Shown here one piece after another: positions 1 to 8,019 of a DNA stretch of 64,000 nt. The notes under the pieces are model-generated. The model searched no databases. It was given only the letters and a program-made list of their open reading frames with translations, and was not told the origin of the DNA. Positions within the stretch are counted from its first letter, which is position 1. The number at the start of each line of letters is the position of its first letter. Source of the stretch: Poriferisodalis sp965205175 (GTDB taxonomy: Bacteria; Actinomycetota; Acidimicrobiia; Acidimicrobiales; Poriferisodalaceae); the NCBI RefSeq assembly GCF_965205175.1, contig NZ_OZ242038.1, positions 1,798,001 through 1,862,000 of the forward strand, written 5' to 3'. A program made the translations under genes and the position numbers.

Positions 1-1
1 C

Positions 2-931
2 GTCTGCTGCGGCATCCTGCACGGCTTCGACTGGTCGAGTTGGACTGAGGGCGCCTCGCAGCGCTTGGAGCTCTTGCCCGCTGCGCAGGAGCACGTGCTG
101 TCACAAGCCGAGGGAAAGGAGCGCTTCACCCGCCACGTCCGAGAGCTGGAGCAGGCATTCGCGTTGGCAGTGCCACACCGCGAGACCGTGCGCCTCCGAG
201 ACGACGTGGCCTTCTTCCAGACGCTTCGGTCCGTGATGAACAAGCCGTCCGCAAGTGAGACGCGCGCCCAAGAAGAGCTGGACCATGCAATCCGGCAGAT
301 CGTGTCGCAGGCCATTGCGCCCGAAGGCGTGGTGGACATCTTCGCAGCGGCCGGCCTGAGCAAGCCCGACATCTCCATCCTGTCCGAAGAGTTTCTGGCC
401 GAAATGCGCGACCTGAAGCACCGCAACGTGGCCGTGGACCTGCTCGCCAAACTGCTCAATGGCGAAGTCACCACCCGCCGACGAACGAACGTGGTGCAAG
501 CGCGCCTGTTCTCTGAACGCTTGACCGAATCGCTGCGCCGCTACCAGAACCGTGCAGTGGAAGCGGCTCAGGTGATCGAAGAGCTGATCGCGCTGGCACG
601 CGAGATGCGCGAAGCCGACCGACGCGGCGAGCAGCTCGGCCTCACCGACGACGAGGTTGCCTTCTACGACGCGCTGGAGACCAACGACAGCGCTGTCGCT
701 GTGCTCGGCGACGAGACCCTGCGAGACATCGCCCGCGAGCTGGTGCATGTGGTCCGAAACAGCGTGACCATCGACTGGGCGGTGAGAGAGAGCGTGCGTG
801 CCGAAATCCGCACCTACGTCAAACGCATCTTGCACAAGCACGGCTACCCGCCCGACAAGCAGGAGGCCGCAACCCGAACAGTTCTCGAGCAAGCCGAAGT
901 GCTGTCAGAAATCTGGGCCAACGCCGCCTAA
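2..931 (+). CDS. hsdR: Type I restriction enzyme R subunit, C-terminal part (5' end outside window)
   Basis: The frame is open from base 2, so this is the last 309 residues of a longer gene and has no start here. It contains the family-typical stretch LLPAAQEHVL followed by FALAVPH and RDDVAFFQ, then a long helical C-terminal region of the kind found after the motor domains of type I R subunits. The family cuts and translocates unmodified DNA as a complex with HsdM and HsdS. The nuclease and helicase domains would lie upstream, out of view. The stop is followed almost at once by the first 33-bp direct repeat. The assignment rests on recognition of the C-terminal motifs, so the family is fairly sure and the subtype is not. 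Confidence 0.82.
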   Translation, partial: VCCGILHGFDWSSWTEGASQRLELLPAAQEHVLSQAEGKERFTRHVRELEQAFALAVPHRETVRLRDDVAFFQTLRSVMNKPSASETRAQEELDHAIRQIVSQAIAPEGVVDIFAAAGLSKPDISILSEEFLAEMRDLKHRNVAVDLLAKLLNGEVTTRRRTNVVQARLFSERLTESLRRYQNRAVEAAQVIEELIALAREMREADRRGEQLGLTDDEVAFYDALETNDSAVAVLGDETLRDIARELVHVVRNSVTIDWAVRESVRAEIRTYVKRILHKHGYPPDKQEAATRTVLEQAEVLSEIWANAA

Positions 932-933
932 CC

Positions 934-966
934 GCGGCCGCAGGGTGGCGAGCTAGAGCGAGGCGA
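934..966. repeat. 33-bp direct repeat, left copy
   Basis: This is an exact 33-base match to 3388-3420, in the same orientation. The two copies bracket the low-GC two-gene cassette. Read on the minus strand, this copy ends a short open stretch encoding CEATLSHFASL and a stop. That resembles the true C-terminus SEAETLRYLASL of the isochorismatase-family gene next to the right copy, with one codon missing. This looks like a displaced gene end, as left by integration into the 3' end of a gene. That interpretation is inference; the repeat itself is read directly. Confidence 0.9.
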
Positions 967-1037
967 AGTGAGAAAGTGTCGCCTCGCAGGATAATCGTCT
1001 AGAACGGGTCAACACCAGAAAGGTCGAGCGGCAATGC

Positions 1038-2108
1038 TCAAGTTACCCCGAGGTCAAGCGTCAGCTGCTCCGCCGTCTCCAAGTTCGAAGCTGGATCGAA
1101 TGGATCGGCCTGTTCGAGGCGGTCAATCACACGATCGCGATCAACAGATTCGGGCAGGTCTACCTCAATAGTATGGTTGTTCAGCCTGACGACTTCGACA
1201 ATAGAAGTCAGCGCCTTCATCAAGATCTCCGCTACCGTCTTGCCGAACTGTTTTCTTTCAGGGCTTCTCCAGTACTCGAATACCCCGAACGTAGCTGCGT
1301 CGAGAAGTTGGAAGCCGTCAAGCACGACTCTGCGTGGTGCATTGGCTTGACCGATTTTCGCCAATGCGTGACTCAACACGCGAGCAGTGAGTTCAGCAAG
1401 TCCGGCCGACGATAATTCAGCGTTCTGACTTTTCTGAATTCCCGGAATCCATGGAACAAAATACAAGGGCTGTAGATCATTTTCGCCATCTAGCTTCAGG
1501 ACGATAGCGGGCGATGAAAGGACGTCTGCAGCTGGCTTCGGTAGGTCTCGGGGAGTGAGGCTCATGAGAGCAACGCCGTCCTCCTCCATCAGGAATTCTA
1601 TGACCGAAGTAGGAGCTGTGACGATCTTCTGAGACTTCAGCATGTTGGAGAGTCTGTGCAAGGCATTAGAGAGGGCTCTTGCGTCCGAGGCGACCGTTGC
1701 ATAAATCACATGTCCCAGACGCTTCGACTGCTTTGATTGTCCACCGAGTGAAGGGGCTAGGTCGGCTGCTGAAGCGATGATCTTCAAAGCTTGCCGCCGG
1801 TCAGAAGAATTTGCCGAAAATCCGCGCGACTTGAGTTCGACCACAATGTCTGTACTGTCCGAAGAATGGCTCAGCCAAAGATCTGGGCGCGTAGGAGATC
1901 GGTCGGTGCCTCCCAACAAATTAGCCAGCGCAGCAATGATAGACTCCTCGTTGGGCACGAGCACGGTTCGCTCGATAGCCCTCGGATAGTAGCCAGCTCT
2001 GCGAAGGACTGGATCAGTAGTGCCACCTTCGGGCAGTTCTTGAAGCGCCCAAAGGAAGGTGTTGAGTTGGAATACTTGATCAGAGAGAAGCACTGAATCG
2101 ATGGTCAT
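1038..2108 (-). CDS. Unknown protein with PD-(D/E)xK-like motif, cassette gene 2
   Basis: 356 residues; I do not recognise the family. Residues 75-93 read PDLWL, a short spacer, then IVVELKS. An Asp (D76) followed by an E-x-K (E91, K93) on a hydrophobic strand is the core pattern of PD-(D/E)xK nucleases. An upstream acidic residue (E54 or E55) could complete the site. No helicase or methylase motif is visible. The start ATG overlaps the stop of the upstream gene by 4 bp (ATGA), so the pair is co-transcribed and probably translationally coupled. Base composition is clearly lower in GC than the flanks: 48% in one counted 60-base line against 70% at 5401. The position next to a type I restriction gene suggests a defence role, but function is unproven. 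Confidence 0.7.
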   Translation of the reverse strand: MTIDSVLLSDQVFQLNTFLWALQELPEGGTTDPVLRRAGYYPRAIERTVLVPNEESIIAALANLLGGTDRSPTRPDLWLSHSSDSTDIVVELKSRGFSANSSDRRQALKIIASAADLAPSLGGQSKQSKRLGHVIYATVASDARALSNALHRLSNMLKSQKIVTAPTSVIEFLMEEDGVALMSLTPRDLPKPAADVLSSPAIVLKLDGENDLQPLYFVPWIPGIQKSQNAELSSAGLAELTARVLSHALAKIGQANAPRRVVLDGFQLLDAATFGVFEYWRSPERKQFGKTVAEILMKALTSIVEVVRLNNHTIEVDLPESVDRDRVIDRLEQADPFDPASNLETAEQLTLDLGVT

Positions 2109-3370
2109 GTGGCAGCCATTGAGTCCGCGATGGCTGTGCTGTACGGTTCACTGCCGAGCCATACTTCTACGCTGGGATCGATGTGCCGCTGGACATATGT
2201 GACGAGTCGGTGCACTGTGTTTCCGCAAGTTCCTCGAGGAAGAACGCCGAGTATTTGCTTGCAGGTCACTTCTAGAAGCAGTGGTTGCCAGAGATGGCGG
2301 TCTATAGCCGCAAGGTGGACCTTGGTCGGACCACGGCGAGTGAGATAGCCGCCGATCCGCAATGGGCTATTTCGCCTCTGTAAGCCGGACTCGACGAATC
2401 TGTTGAATGTACTCTCGGCAATTGGTTGACTGAAACGAATCGTGACCGGTGCACCTCTCACACTTACCCCGTCGGTTCCGGTATCAGTCATCCCCGTCCA
2501 CAGCCGCTCTTCAGCATGCTCGGTGATCTTCTTGTAATGTTCTACTACGGCGGCGATCGTGGCGCGGTGCTCTACAAACGTTTCGGCCCTGTTGGTAGCA
2601 CGACCGTCATAGTACAACAGATGCCCGCCACGCCCACCGCTAGGCATCTGCAACTGAACAAGTGAATGTAGCGGATCATACAGCTTTGAGAGTTTCGGCA
2701 GATTTGCCTCAAGTAGTGACAGTCGCTCTGTGATGACTACCTTTGAGCGTCGGCGATCGACCCATTCCTGTGTGCCGCCGTCGTTTTCGGCGTCGTCATT
2801 CACATCCATGTCTTCGATGTCATCAGAGCTATCTATATCCGAAACTGCTTCGTACTTTGCTTCATGTTCGAATCCGAGGCGGACATAACGGTGTTTTGCA
2901 GTGGTTCTTTGCACGTAACGCCAGAACTCGAAGAGGATTGGTGAGGAGAGCCAGAGGCGGTCCAACCAGGGGTTGGGATCAATAACCTGTCGTACCCACC
3001 TGTTGCTCTCGTCGGCGGCGAGCGTAGTATAGAGAACCGGGTGTCGCTCGTCCAAGCACTCGAGCAGCCCGATTACCTTGCCGTCATGAGACATGTCCTC
3101 AACCCGGTACAGTGTGTCATCGAGGCGATGGGGCTTCACATGCTCTGGAAAAATCGATGCCAAGTCAGGAATCTTGTGGCCGTGCCGCGCTGTCTCGAAC
3201 ATGTAGGTCTTGACAAACTTTCGAGGGGCTTTGCCGTCCACGCATCTATCGAGCGCATGCACCGCGTACCCCTCAAGGTGGTCCACGTATTGCTCGCGAG
3301 TCTGGAGTTGCGGCAGGTATCCGGGTTCGATGGTCACGACCGAAGCGTAGGATATGGCAACGACCGCCAC
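2105..3370 (-). CDS. Unknown protein, cassette gene 1
   Basis: 421 residues starting from a GTG; no family recognised. It is soluble, with no signal peptide or membrane segment. An acidic, probably disordered stretch at about residues 175-200 (SDIDSSDDIEDMDVNDDAEN) separates an N-terminal part rich in Trp, Leu and Arg from a C-terminal part with several conserved-looking Cys and His residues. It is the first gene of a two-gene unit on the minus strand and its stop overlaps the next start by 4 bp. Both genes share a low-GC composition and lie between 33-bp direct repeats, so they probably moved together. It could be the sensor or specificity partner of the nuclease-like protein encoded next; this is inference only. 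Confidence 0.7.
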   Translation of the reverse strand: MAVVAISYASVVTIEPGYLPQLQTREQYVDHLEGYAVHALDRCVDGKAPRKFVKTYMFETARHGHKIPDLASIFPEHVKPHRLDDTLYRVEDMSHDGKVIGLLECLDERHPVLYTTLAADESNRWVRQVIDPNPWLDRLWLSSPILFEFWRYVQRTTAKHRYVRLGFEHEAKYEAVSDIDSSDDIEDMDVNDDAENDGGTQEWVDRRRSKVVITERLSLLEANLPKLSKLYDPLHSLVQLQMPSGGRGGHLLYYDGRATNRAETFVEHRATIAAVVEHYKKITEHAEERLWTGMTDTGTDGVSVRGAPVTIRFSQPIAESTFNRFVESGLQRRNSPLRIGGYLTRRGPTKVHLAAIDRHLWQPLLLEVTCKQILGVLPRGTCGNTVHRLVTYVQRHIDPSVEVWLGSEPYSTAIADSMAAT

Positions 3371-3387
3371 ACGGCAGCGAGCTGACG

Positions 3388-3420
3388 GCGGCCGCAGGGT
3401 GGCGAGCTAGAGCGAGGCGA
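3388..3420. repeat. 33-bp direct repeat, right copy
   Basis: Exact copy of 934-966. Its last 14 bases (3407-3420) form the final codons and stop of the isochorismatase-family gene on the minus strand. The rest lies between that gene and the cassette. A repeat that includes a gene end on one side of a foreign cassette, with a diverged gene-end remnant on the other side, fits the attL/attR layout of a site-specific insertion. No integrase gene is seen within the window. Confidence 0.9.
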
Positions 3421-4051
3421 GGTAGCGGAGCGTTTCGGCTTCGGAGACGACGTCGGCGTACTTGGCGTCGAGGTCGAACAGATTGGCCTCGTGAACCTGC
3501 GGGTCGCGGTCGCCGCAGGCGTCGCGCACCACGATGGGGACGAAGCCGTGCTGGCAGGCGTCGAGCGCGGTGGCGCGCACGCAGCCGCTGGTGGACACGC
3601 CGGTGTGGATCAGCGTGTCGATGCCTGCGGCTGTCAGCGTGGAAGCCAGCGACGTGCCGAAGAAGCCTGACGCGTACTGCTTGACCACCACCGTCTCCTC
3701 CGGCAGCGGCTCAAGGCCCTGGCCGTAGGCACCCAGCGGATTGCCTCTCACGAAGCACTCCAAGGCGCCGACCTTGCGGAAGAACACCCCGCCGTCGGCG
3801 CCGCCGGACTGGAACTCCACACGGGTGTGCAGCACCGGAATCCGCGCAGCACGTGCAGCGGCCAGCACCCGTTCGCACGACCCACGGGCGGCCTCCACGC
3901 CCGCGTACAGCGGCGAGTCGGCATCCAGATACGCTCGGCAGAAGTCGATCACCACCAGCGCAGGCCGCTGCCCGAACCCCAGCCGGTTGGCGAACCCGGC
4001 CCGGCGGTAGTCCTCGGCCAAGCGCTCGTCGGGCTCAGCTGGCTCGCCCAT
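3407..4051 (-). CDS. Isochorismatase-family cysteine amidohydrolase (carbamoylsarcosine or maleamate amidase-like)
   Basis: 214 residues, normal length for the family. The catalytic triad is complete: D36 in VVIDFCRAY, K124 in VVVKQYASGF and C157 in GVSTSGCVRATALDA. The DFCRAYLD and STSGCVRATA stretches are closest to N-carbamoylsarcosine and maleamate amidohydrolases, which release ammonia from an amide or ureido group in the cytosol. The gene overlaps the upstream CoA-transferase by one base (TGATG), so the two form a unit. A nicotinamidase or true isochorismatase role is less likely because of the STSGCV motif. The actual substrate is unknown; a maleimide-derived amide would fit the locus but this is speculative. 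Confidence 0.85.
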   Translation of the reverse strand: MGEPAEPDERLAEDYRRAGFANRLGFGQRPALVVIDFCRAYLDADSPLYAGVEAARGSCERVLAAARAARIPVLHTRVEFQSGGADGGVFFRKVGALECFVRGNPLGAYGQGLEPLPEETVVVKQYASGFFGTSLASTLTAAGIDTLIHTGVSTSGCVRATALDACQHGFVPIVVRDACGDRDPQVHEANLFDLDAKYADVVSEAETLRYLASL

Positions 4052-5247
4052 CAGCCGATGATGCCGTCGGCACGCAGCTGGTCCAAGTCGGCATCGCTGA
4101 GTCCGAGCATGCCGCCCAGCACTTCCTCGTTGTGCTCGCCGAGCCGGGGACCGGACCAGTCGATCGACCCCGGCGTGCCGGACAGCTTGGGCACCACGTT
4201 CTGCATCGGAATCTCGCCGAAGTCATGGCTGTCCACCCAGGCAACGGCGTTGCGCGCAGCGAAGTGGCTGTCGGCAAGCATCTCCGGCGCCCGATACATC
4301 TGGCCGTTGGGCACAGCGTGCTCGTTGAGCAGGCGGTGCAGCTCGTCGGCGTCCAGCGTGGCAGTCCACGCTGAGATCATCTCGTCGAGCTCGGCCTGAT
4401 GGTCGCCCCGCGCCAAATGGGTGGCATAGCGAGGATCGTCGGCCAGGTCGGGGCGCCCCATCGCCTCGGCCAGTCTCCGCCACACCGTGTCCTGGTTGCC
4501 TGAGATCAGGTGGGCCTTGCCGTCGCGGGTGGGATAGGCGTTGGCTGGAGCGATGTTGGGGATCATCGGGCCGGTGCGCTCGCGGATGAACCCGGCCACG
4601 TGGTACTCGGTCAGCAGCGACTCCATCACCGCCAGCACCGACTCGTACAGTGCCGCGTCCACGAGCTGGCCTGCGCCGGTGCGCTCCCGGGCATGGAGCG
4701 CGTTGAGGGTGCCGATGGTGGCGAACATGGCGGTGAGCGTGTCGCCGATGCTGATGCCGGTGCGGCTGGGCATCTTGTCGGGGTCGCCCGTGGTGTAGCG
4801 GAGGCCGCCGAGCGCTTCCCCGATGGCGCCGAAGCCGGGCTGGGAGGAGTACGGCCCAGTCTGGCCGTAGCCCGACACGCGGGTGATGACCAGCCGAGGG
4901 TTGAGCGCGTGCAGCTCGTCGGGGCCCAGACCCCACTTCTCCAGCGTGCCCGGTCGGAAATTCTCCAGCAGCACGTCAGCCCCGGTGACGAGTCGGCGCA
5001 CCAAGTCCTGACCGGCGGCGCTGCGCAGATTCACCGTGATCGACTTCTTGCCCCTGCCCACCACGGGCCACCACAGCGACTTGCCGTCGGCACGCTCTTG
5101 GCCCCAGGCCCGCATCGGGTCGCCCTTGCCCGGCGGTTCGATCTTGATGACCTCGGCGCCGTGGTCGGCGAGCTGCTGGCCGCAGAACGGGCCGGCCAGC
5201 AGCGTGCCCATCTCGATCACCCGGATGTCCTCGAGCGCCCCGCTCAT
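4051..5247 (-). CDS. CaiB/BaiF family (class III) CoA-transferase
   Basis: 398 residues, the usual size for a class III CoA-transferase. The N-terminus has the family pattern VIEMGTLLAGPFCGQQLADHGAEVIKIEPP. The probable catalytic aspartate is D169 in GISIGDTLTAMFATIG, the position of the Frc nucleophile. Such enzymes move CoA from one acyl-CoA to a free carboxylate through an aspartyl thioester. It is the first gene of a minus-strand pair with the amidohydrolase and is divergent from the HMG-CoA-lyase-like gene. The divergent gap contains a perfect inverted repeat. The acid being activated is unknown. Confidence 0.92.
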   Translation of the reverse strand: MSGALEDIRVIEMGTLLAGPFCGQQLADHGAEVIKIEPPGKGDPMRAWGQERADGKSLWWPVVGRGKKSITVNLRSAAGQDLVRRLVTGADVLLENFRPGTLEKWGLGPDELHALNPRLVITRVSGYGQTGPYSSQPGFGAIGEALGGLRYTTGDPDKMPSRTGISIGDTLTAMFATIGTLNALHARERTGAGQLVDAALYESVLAVMESLLTEYHVAGFIRERTGPMIPNIAPANAYPTRDGKAHLISGNQDTVWRRLAEAMGRPDLADDPRYATHLARGDHQAELDEMISAWTATLDADELHRLLNEHAVPNGQMYRAPEMLADSHFAARNAVAWVDSHDFGEIPMQNVVPKLSGTPGSIDWSGPRLGEHNEEVLGGMLGLSDADLDQLRADGIIG

Positions 5248-5284
5248 CTGCCGCCCTCGTCTCGCTCACGCATGGTGCCAGCCC

Positions 5285-5306
5285 AGCTTGGCTCATCTGC
5301 CAAGCT
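5285..5306. promoter_or_regulatory. Perfect inverted repeat in divergent promoter (candidate operator)
   Basis: The arms AGCTTGGC and GCCAAGCT are exact reverse complements, separated by six bases (TCATCT). The element sits in the 98-bp gap between the divergent starts of the CoA-transferase (5247) and the lyase-like gene (5346), where it could control both directions. The 8-6-8 symmetry suits a dimeric helix-turn-helix regulator. No regulator gene is adjacent; the ArsR gene at 19.7-20.1 kb is one possible partner, by inference only. Confidence 0.6.
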
Positions 5307-5345
5307 CAACCTATCGCAGCATCGCGGGTACGATGTCCGCTCACG

Positions 5346-6266
5346 ATGACCGACCAACCAGAGCGCATCCACCTCGTTGAGGTCGCCCCCCGCGACGGCT
5401 TGCAGGCCGACCCTGCGGACCTCAGCACCGCCCAGAAGGTGGAGCTGATCGAGCGGCTGGCCGCCGCCGGGCACACCCGCATCGAGGCTGCCAGCTTCGT
5501 GAGCCCCAGGGCGGTGCCCAAGATGGCCGACGCTGCTGAGGTCCTGGCCGAAGTGCCCCGCAGCAGCCACGTGAGCTACAGCGCCTTGGCGCTCAACGCT
5601 CGGGGCGTCGAGCGGGCCGTCGAAGCCGGAGTGGACGAGGTGTGCGGCGTGGTGGTGGCCACCGAGACGTTCTCCCAGGCCAACCAGCGAGCGACGGTGG
5701 CGGAGTCGCTGCAGCGTTGGCGGGACATCAGCGATGCCGCCCGAGCTGCCGGTGCCAAGACAGCAGTCATCGTGGCGTCGGCGTTCGGCTGCCCGTACGA
5801 GGGACGAGTCGATCCCGCTCAGGTGCTCGACATCGTGGACGAGCTGGCGCAGACGCAGCCCGACGAGATCGCCTTGGCAGACACCATCGGGGTGGGCGTC
5901 CCCAACCGGGTGGGCGACCTGTTCGCCGGCGCTGCCGAGCGCGCACCGGGCATCGCGTTGCGCGGCCACTTCCACAACACCCGCAACACGGCGCTGGCCA
6001 ACACCGCTGCGGCTATCGACGCCGGAGTGCGAGTGTTCGATACCAGCGTCGGAGGCGTCGGCGGCTGTCCGTTCGCCCCACGAGCCACCGGCAACGTCGC
6101 CACCGAGGACGTGGTGTACCTCGCGCACGAGATGGGCTACGACACCGGGCTGGACCTAGACGCCCTGATCGAGACCAGCCAGTGGCTGGAGGGCCAGCTC
6201 GGCCACGGCGTGCCCAGCCTGGTTGCCAAGGCCGGCGGGTTCCCCCAGCCGCGCCGGCCAAGCTGA
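5346..6266 (+). CDS. Hydroxymethylglutaryl-CoA lyase-like enzyme
   Basis: 306 residues, the usual length for HMG-CoA lyase. It has the opening EVAPRDGLQ (catalytic R16-D17 pair), the metal-binding HFHNTRNTALAN stretch and the C-terminal signature GGVGGCPFAPRATGN with the loop cysteine. The family cleaves 3-hydroxy-3-methylacyl-CoA thioesters to acetyl-CoA plus a keto acid, using a divalent metal. The paired CoA-transferase could supply the thioester. It begins the plus-strand run that leads into the nitrilase, RCCR-like and Rieske genes. Whether the substrate is HMG-CoA itself or a related branched acyl-CoA cannot be told from sequence. Confidence 0.88.
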   Translation: MTDQPERIHLVEVAPRDGLQADPADLSTAQKVELIERLAAAGHTRIEAASFVSPRAVPKMADAAEVLAEVPRSSHVSYSALALNARGVERAVEAGVDEVCGVVVATETFSQANQRATVAESLQRWRDISDAARAAGAKTAVIVASAFGCPYEGRVDPAQVLDIVDELAQTQPDEIALADTIGVGVPNRVGDLFAGAAERAPGIALRGHFHNTRNTALANTAAAIDAGVRVFDTSVGGVGGCPFAPRATGNVATEDVVYLAHEMGYDTGLDLDALIETSQWLEGQLGHGVPSLVAKAGGFPQPRRPS

Positions 6267-6287
6267 GGCCGGACGCGGCGGCCGCAC

Positions 6288-7970
6288 ATGCCCGTCAGCA
6301 GTCCAGGCCGCCGGCATCACGGCCGCCGTGTGCGAGTGGCAGCAGCCCAGTTCGCCACGGGCACCGACCTGGACGAGAATCTGGACACCTGCGTGCGCAT
6401 GCTCGACACAGCGGCAGCCGAAGGCGCCGAGTTGGTGGTGCTGCCCGAGTTCTGCAACCACATCTCCGTCTACGACGACGCCGAGCACTGCCGAGCGGTC
6501 GCGGTGCCGCTCGACGGCCCCTGGCTGGGCACGCTCGCCGGGCGTGCAGCAGCGCTCGGCGTCTACGCCGCGCTGGCGGTGACGGTGCCGCGCCCGTCAG
6601 GCCGCACGACGGCGACCAACGTGCTGGTGGACCCCGACGGCAACGTTGCGGTCGCGGCCGACAAGCAGATGCTGATGGGCAACGAGCGGGCGTTCCTGAG
6701 CGGAGGCACCGGCCCGACTCCGATCGCCGGCACGCCCTTCGGGCTGCTGGGCCTGTACTCGTGCATGGACGGCGTGACCTTCGAGGTGCCCCGCACGTTG
6801 GCGGTGCGAGGCGCGCGACTGCTGCTGAACAGCCTCAACTCGTTCGCACGCGACGAGGCAGCGCTGCACATCCCGGTACGGGCGGCGGAGAACGGCGTGT
6901 TCGTGGCAGCCGCCAACAAGGTCGGCCCGCTGATTCCGGCCGATCGCGTGCAAGCGTTCAGCGAAGCGCTCGGTGTGCCGACCGAGACCTTCGAAGGCGC
7001 AGGCGAGAGCCAGATCGTGGCCCCCGACGGCACCGTGCTGGCTGTGGGCCCGGCGACGGGCGAAGCGGTGGTGGCCGCAGAAGTGGACCTGTTGGCGACC
7101 GAGCCACAGCGGTTGCGCGGTCGCCGTCCCCAGGTGTACGCGCCGCTGGCACGGCCGCAGACGGCGCGGCCTGCCGAGGGCCTGCAGGCCGAGCTGACCG
7201 TGGCGTGCGTGCCCGGCGCTCGCGGTGAGCCTGCGCTGGCACCTCAAGCGGCAGCGGCCGGGGCGCAGCTGGTGGTGCTGCCCGAGCTCACGCCGGTGCC
7301 CGCAGCGATGCCCGGCGGGGTGCTGGTGGTGACCACGGCCATGCGCGGCGACAGCCACGTGGGTCAGGTATGGCTCGACGGGAGGATCGTCGGCGAGCAG
7401 CCGCAGGTTCACCGAAGCGAGCGTCATCCCGGTGCCACCCGTCTCGGCGAAACCGTCGAACTGTGCCGCACCCCGTTCGGCGACTTGGCGGTGCTGGTGG
7501 GCGACGATCACCGATACCCCGAGACGGCACGCTTGGCCGCCACCGCCGGCGCCCACATCGTGGCCGTGTGCTGGCAGCCCGAGCATCGGTGGGAGACCGA
7601 GCTGGGCTTGGTGGAGCGGGCAGCGGAGAACCGTCTGGTCGTCGCCGCCTGCGCCCCGCCCGACGCGCCGAAGGCCACCATGATGTGCGATCCGCCGGCG
7701 GACTCGCTGTGGAACCCCAACCGCTCGAAGCCCTACGACGGCACCATCAACATGCCCGCCGTGGTGAGGGCCGAGCCGGGTTGCGGACTGCTGCTGGCGA
7801 GTTTGCACCCTGGCCGAGCGGTGAACCGGGAGGTCTCCAAGGACACCGACTTGGTGGCCGGACGCCCGTGGCAGGCCGCAGCGGTGCTGGCTGAGGCAGC
7901 GTTGGCCGCCAAAGGGCCGGCCGCCGCCTCGTCGCCGGACTCAGGCAGGCGCGAGGGCGTCGTGTGTTGA
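6288..7970 (+). CDS. Tandem-domain carbon-nitrogen hydrolase (nitrilase superfamily), second domain degenerate
   Basis: 560 residues, about twice a single nitrilase domain. Domain 1 (about 15-280) has the full Glu-Lys-Cys triad: E54 in LPEFCNH, K126 in ADKQMLMGNE and C159 in LYSCMDGV. Domain 2 (about 300-525) repeats the fold pattern with E333 in LPELTP, but the lysine region reads QVHRSERH and the cysteine position is a glycine (about G405 in AVLVGDDHRYPE), so it is probably inactive. The family hydrolyses nitriles, amides or carbamoyl groups in the cytosol. The start is uncertain because no clear Shine-Dalgarno precedes ATG 6288; GTG codons near 6330 are alternatives. It follows the lyase gene by 21 bp and precedes the RCCR-like gene. 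Confidence 0.85.
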   Translation: MPVSSPGRRHHGRRVRVAAAQFATGTDLDENLDTCVRMLDTAAAEGAELVVLPEFCNHISVYDDAEHCRAVAVPLDGPWLGTLAGRAAALGVYAALAVTVPRPSGRTTATNVLVDPDGNVAVAADKQMLMGNERAFLSGGTGPTPIAGTPFGLLGLYSCMDGVTFEVPRTLAVRGARLLLNSLNSFARDEAALHIPVRAAENGVFVAAANKVGPLIPADRVQAFSEALGVPTETFEGAGESQIVAPDGTVLAVGPATGEAVVAAEVDLLATEPQRLRGRRPQVYAPLARPQTARPAEGLQAELTVACVPGARGEPALAPQAAAAGAQLVVLPELTPVPAAMPGGVLVVTTAMRGDSHVGQVWLDGRIVGEQPQVHRSERHPGATRLGETVELCRTPFGDLAVLVGDDHRYPETARLAATAGAHIVAVCWQPEHRWETELGLVERAAENRLVVAACAPPDAPKATMMCDPPADSLWNPNRSKPYDGTINMPAVVRAEPGCGLLLASLHPGRAVNREVSKDTDLVAGRPWQAAAVLAEAALAAKGPAAASSPDSGRREGVVC

Positions 7971-8019
7971 CGATCGTGCGCGTGCGGCAGTACCGTCGCC
8001 ACGGCGGCAGGGAGCGACC

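Noticed and set aside
934..966. tRNA-derived attachment site at the repeat
   Set aside because: The 33-bp repeat matches a protein-gene end, and no cloverleaf can be drawn around it.
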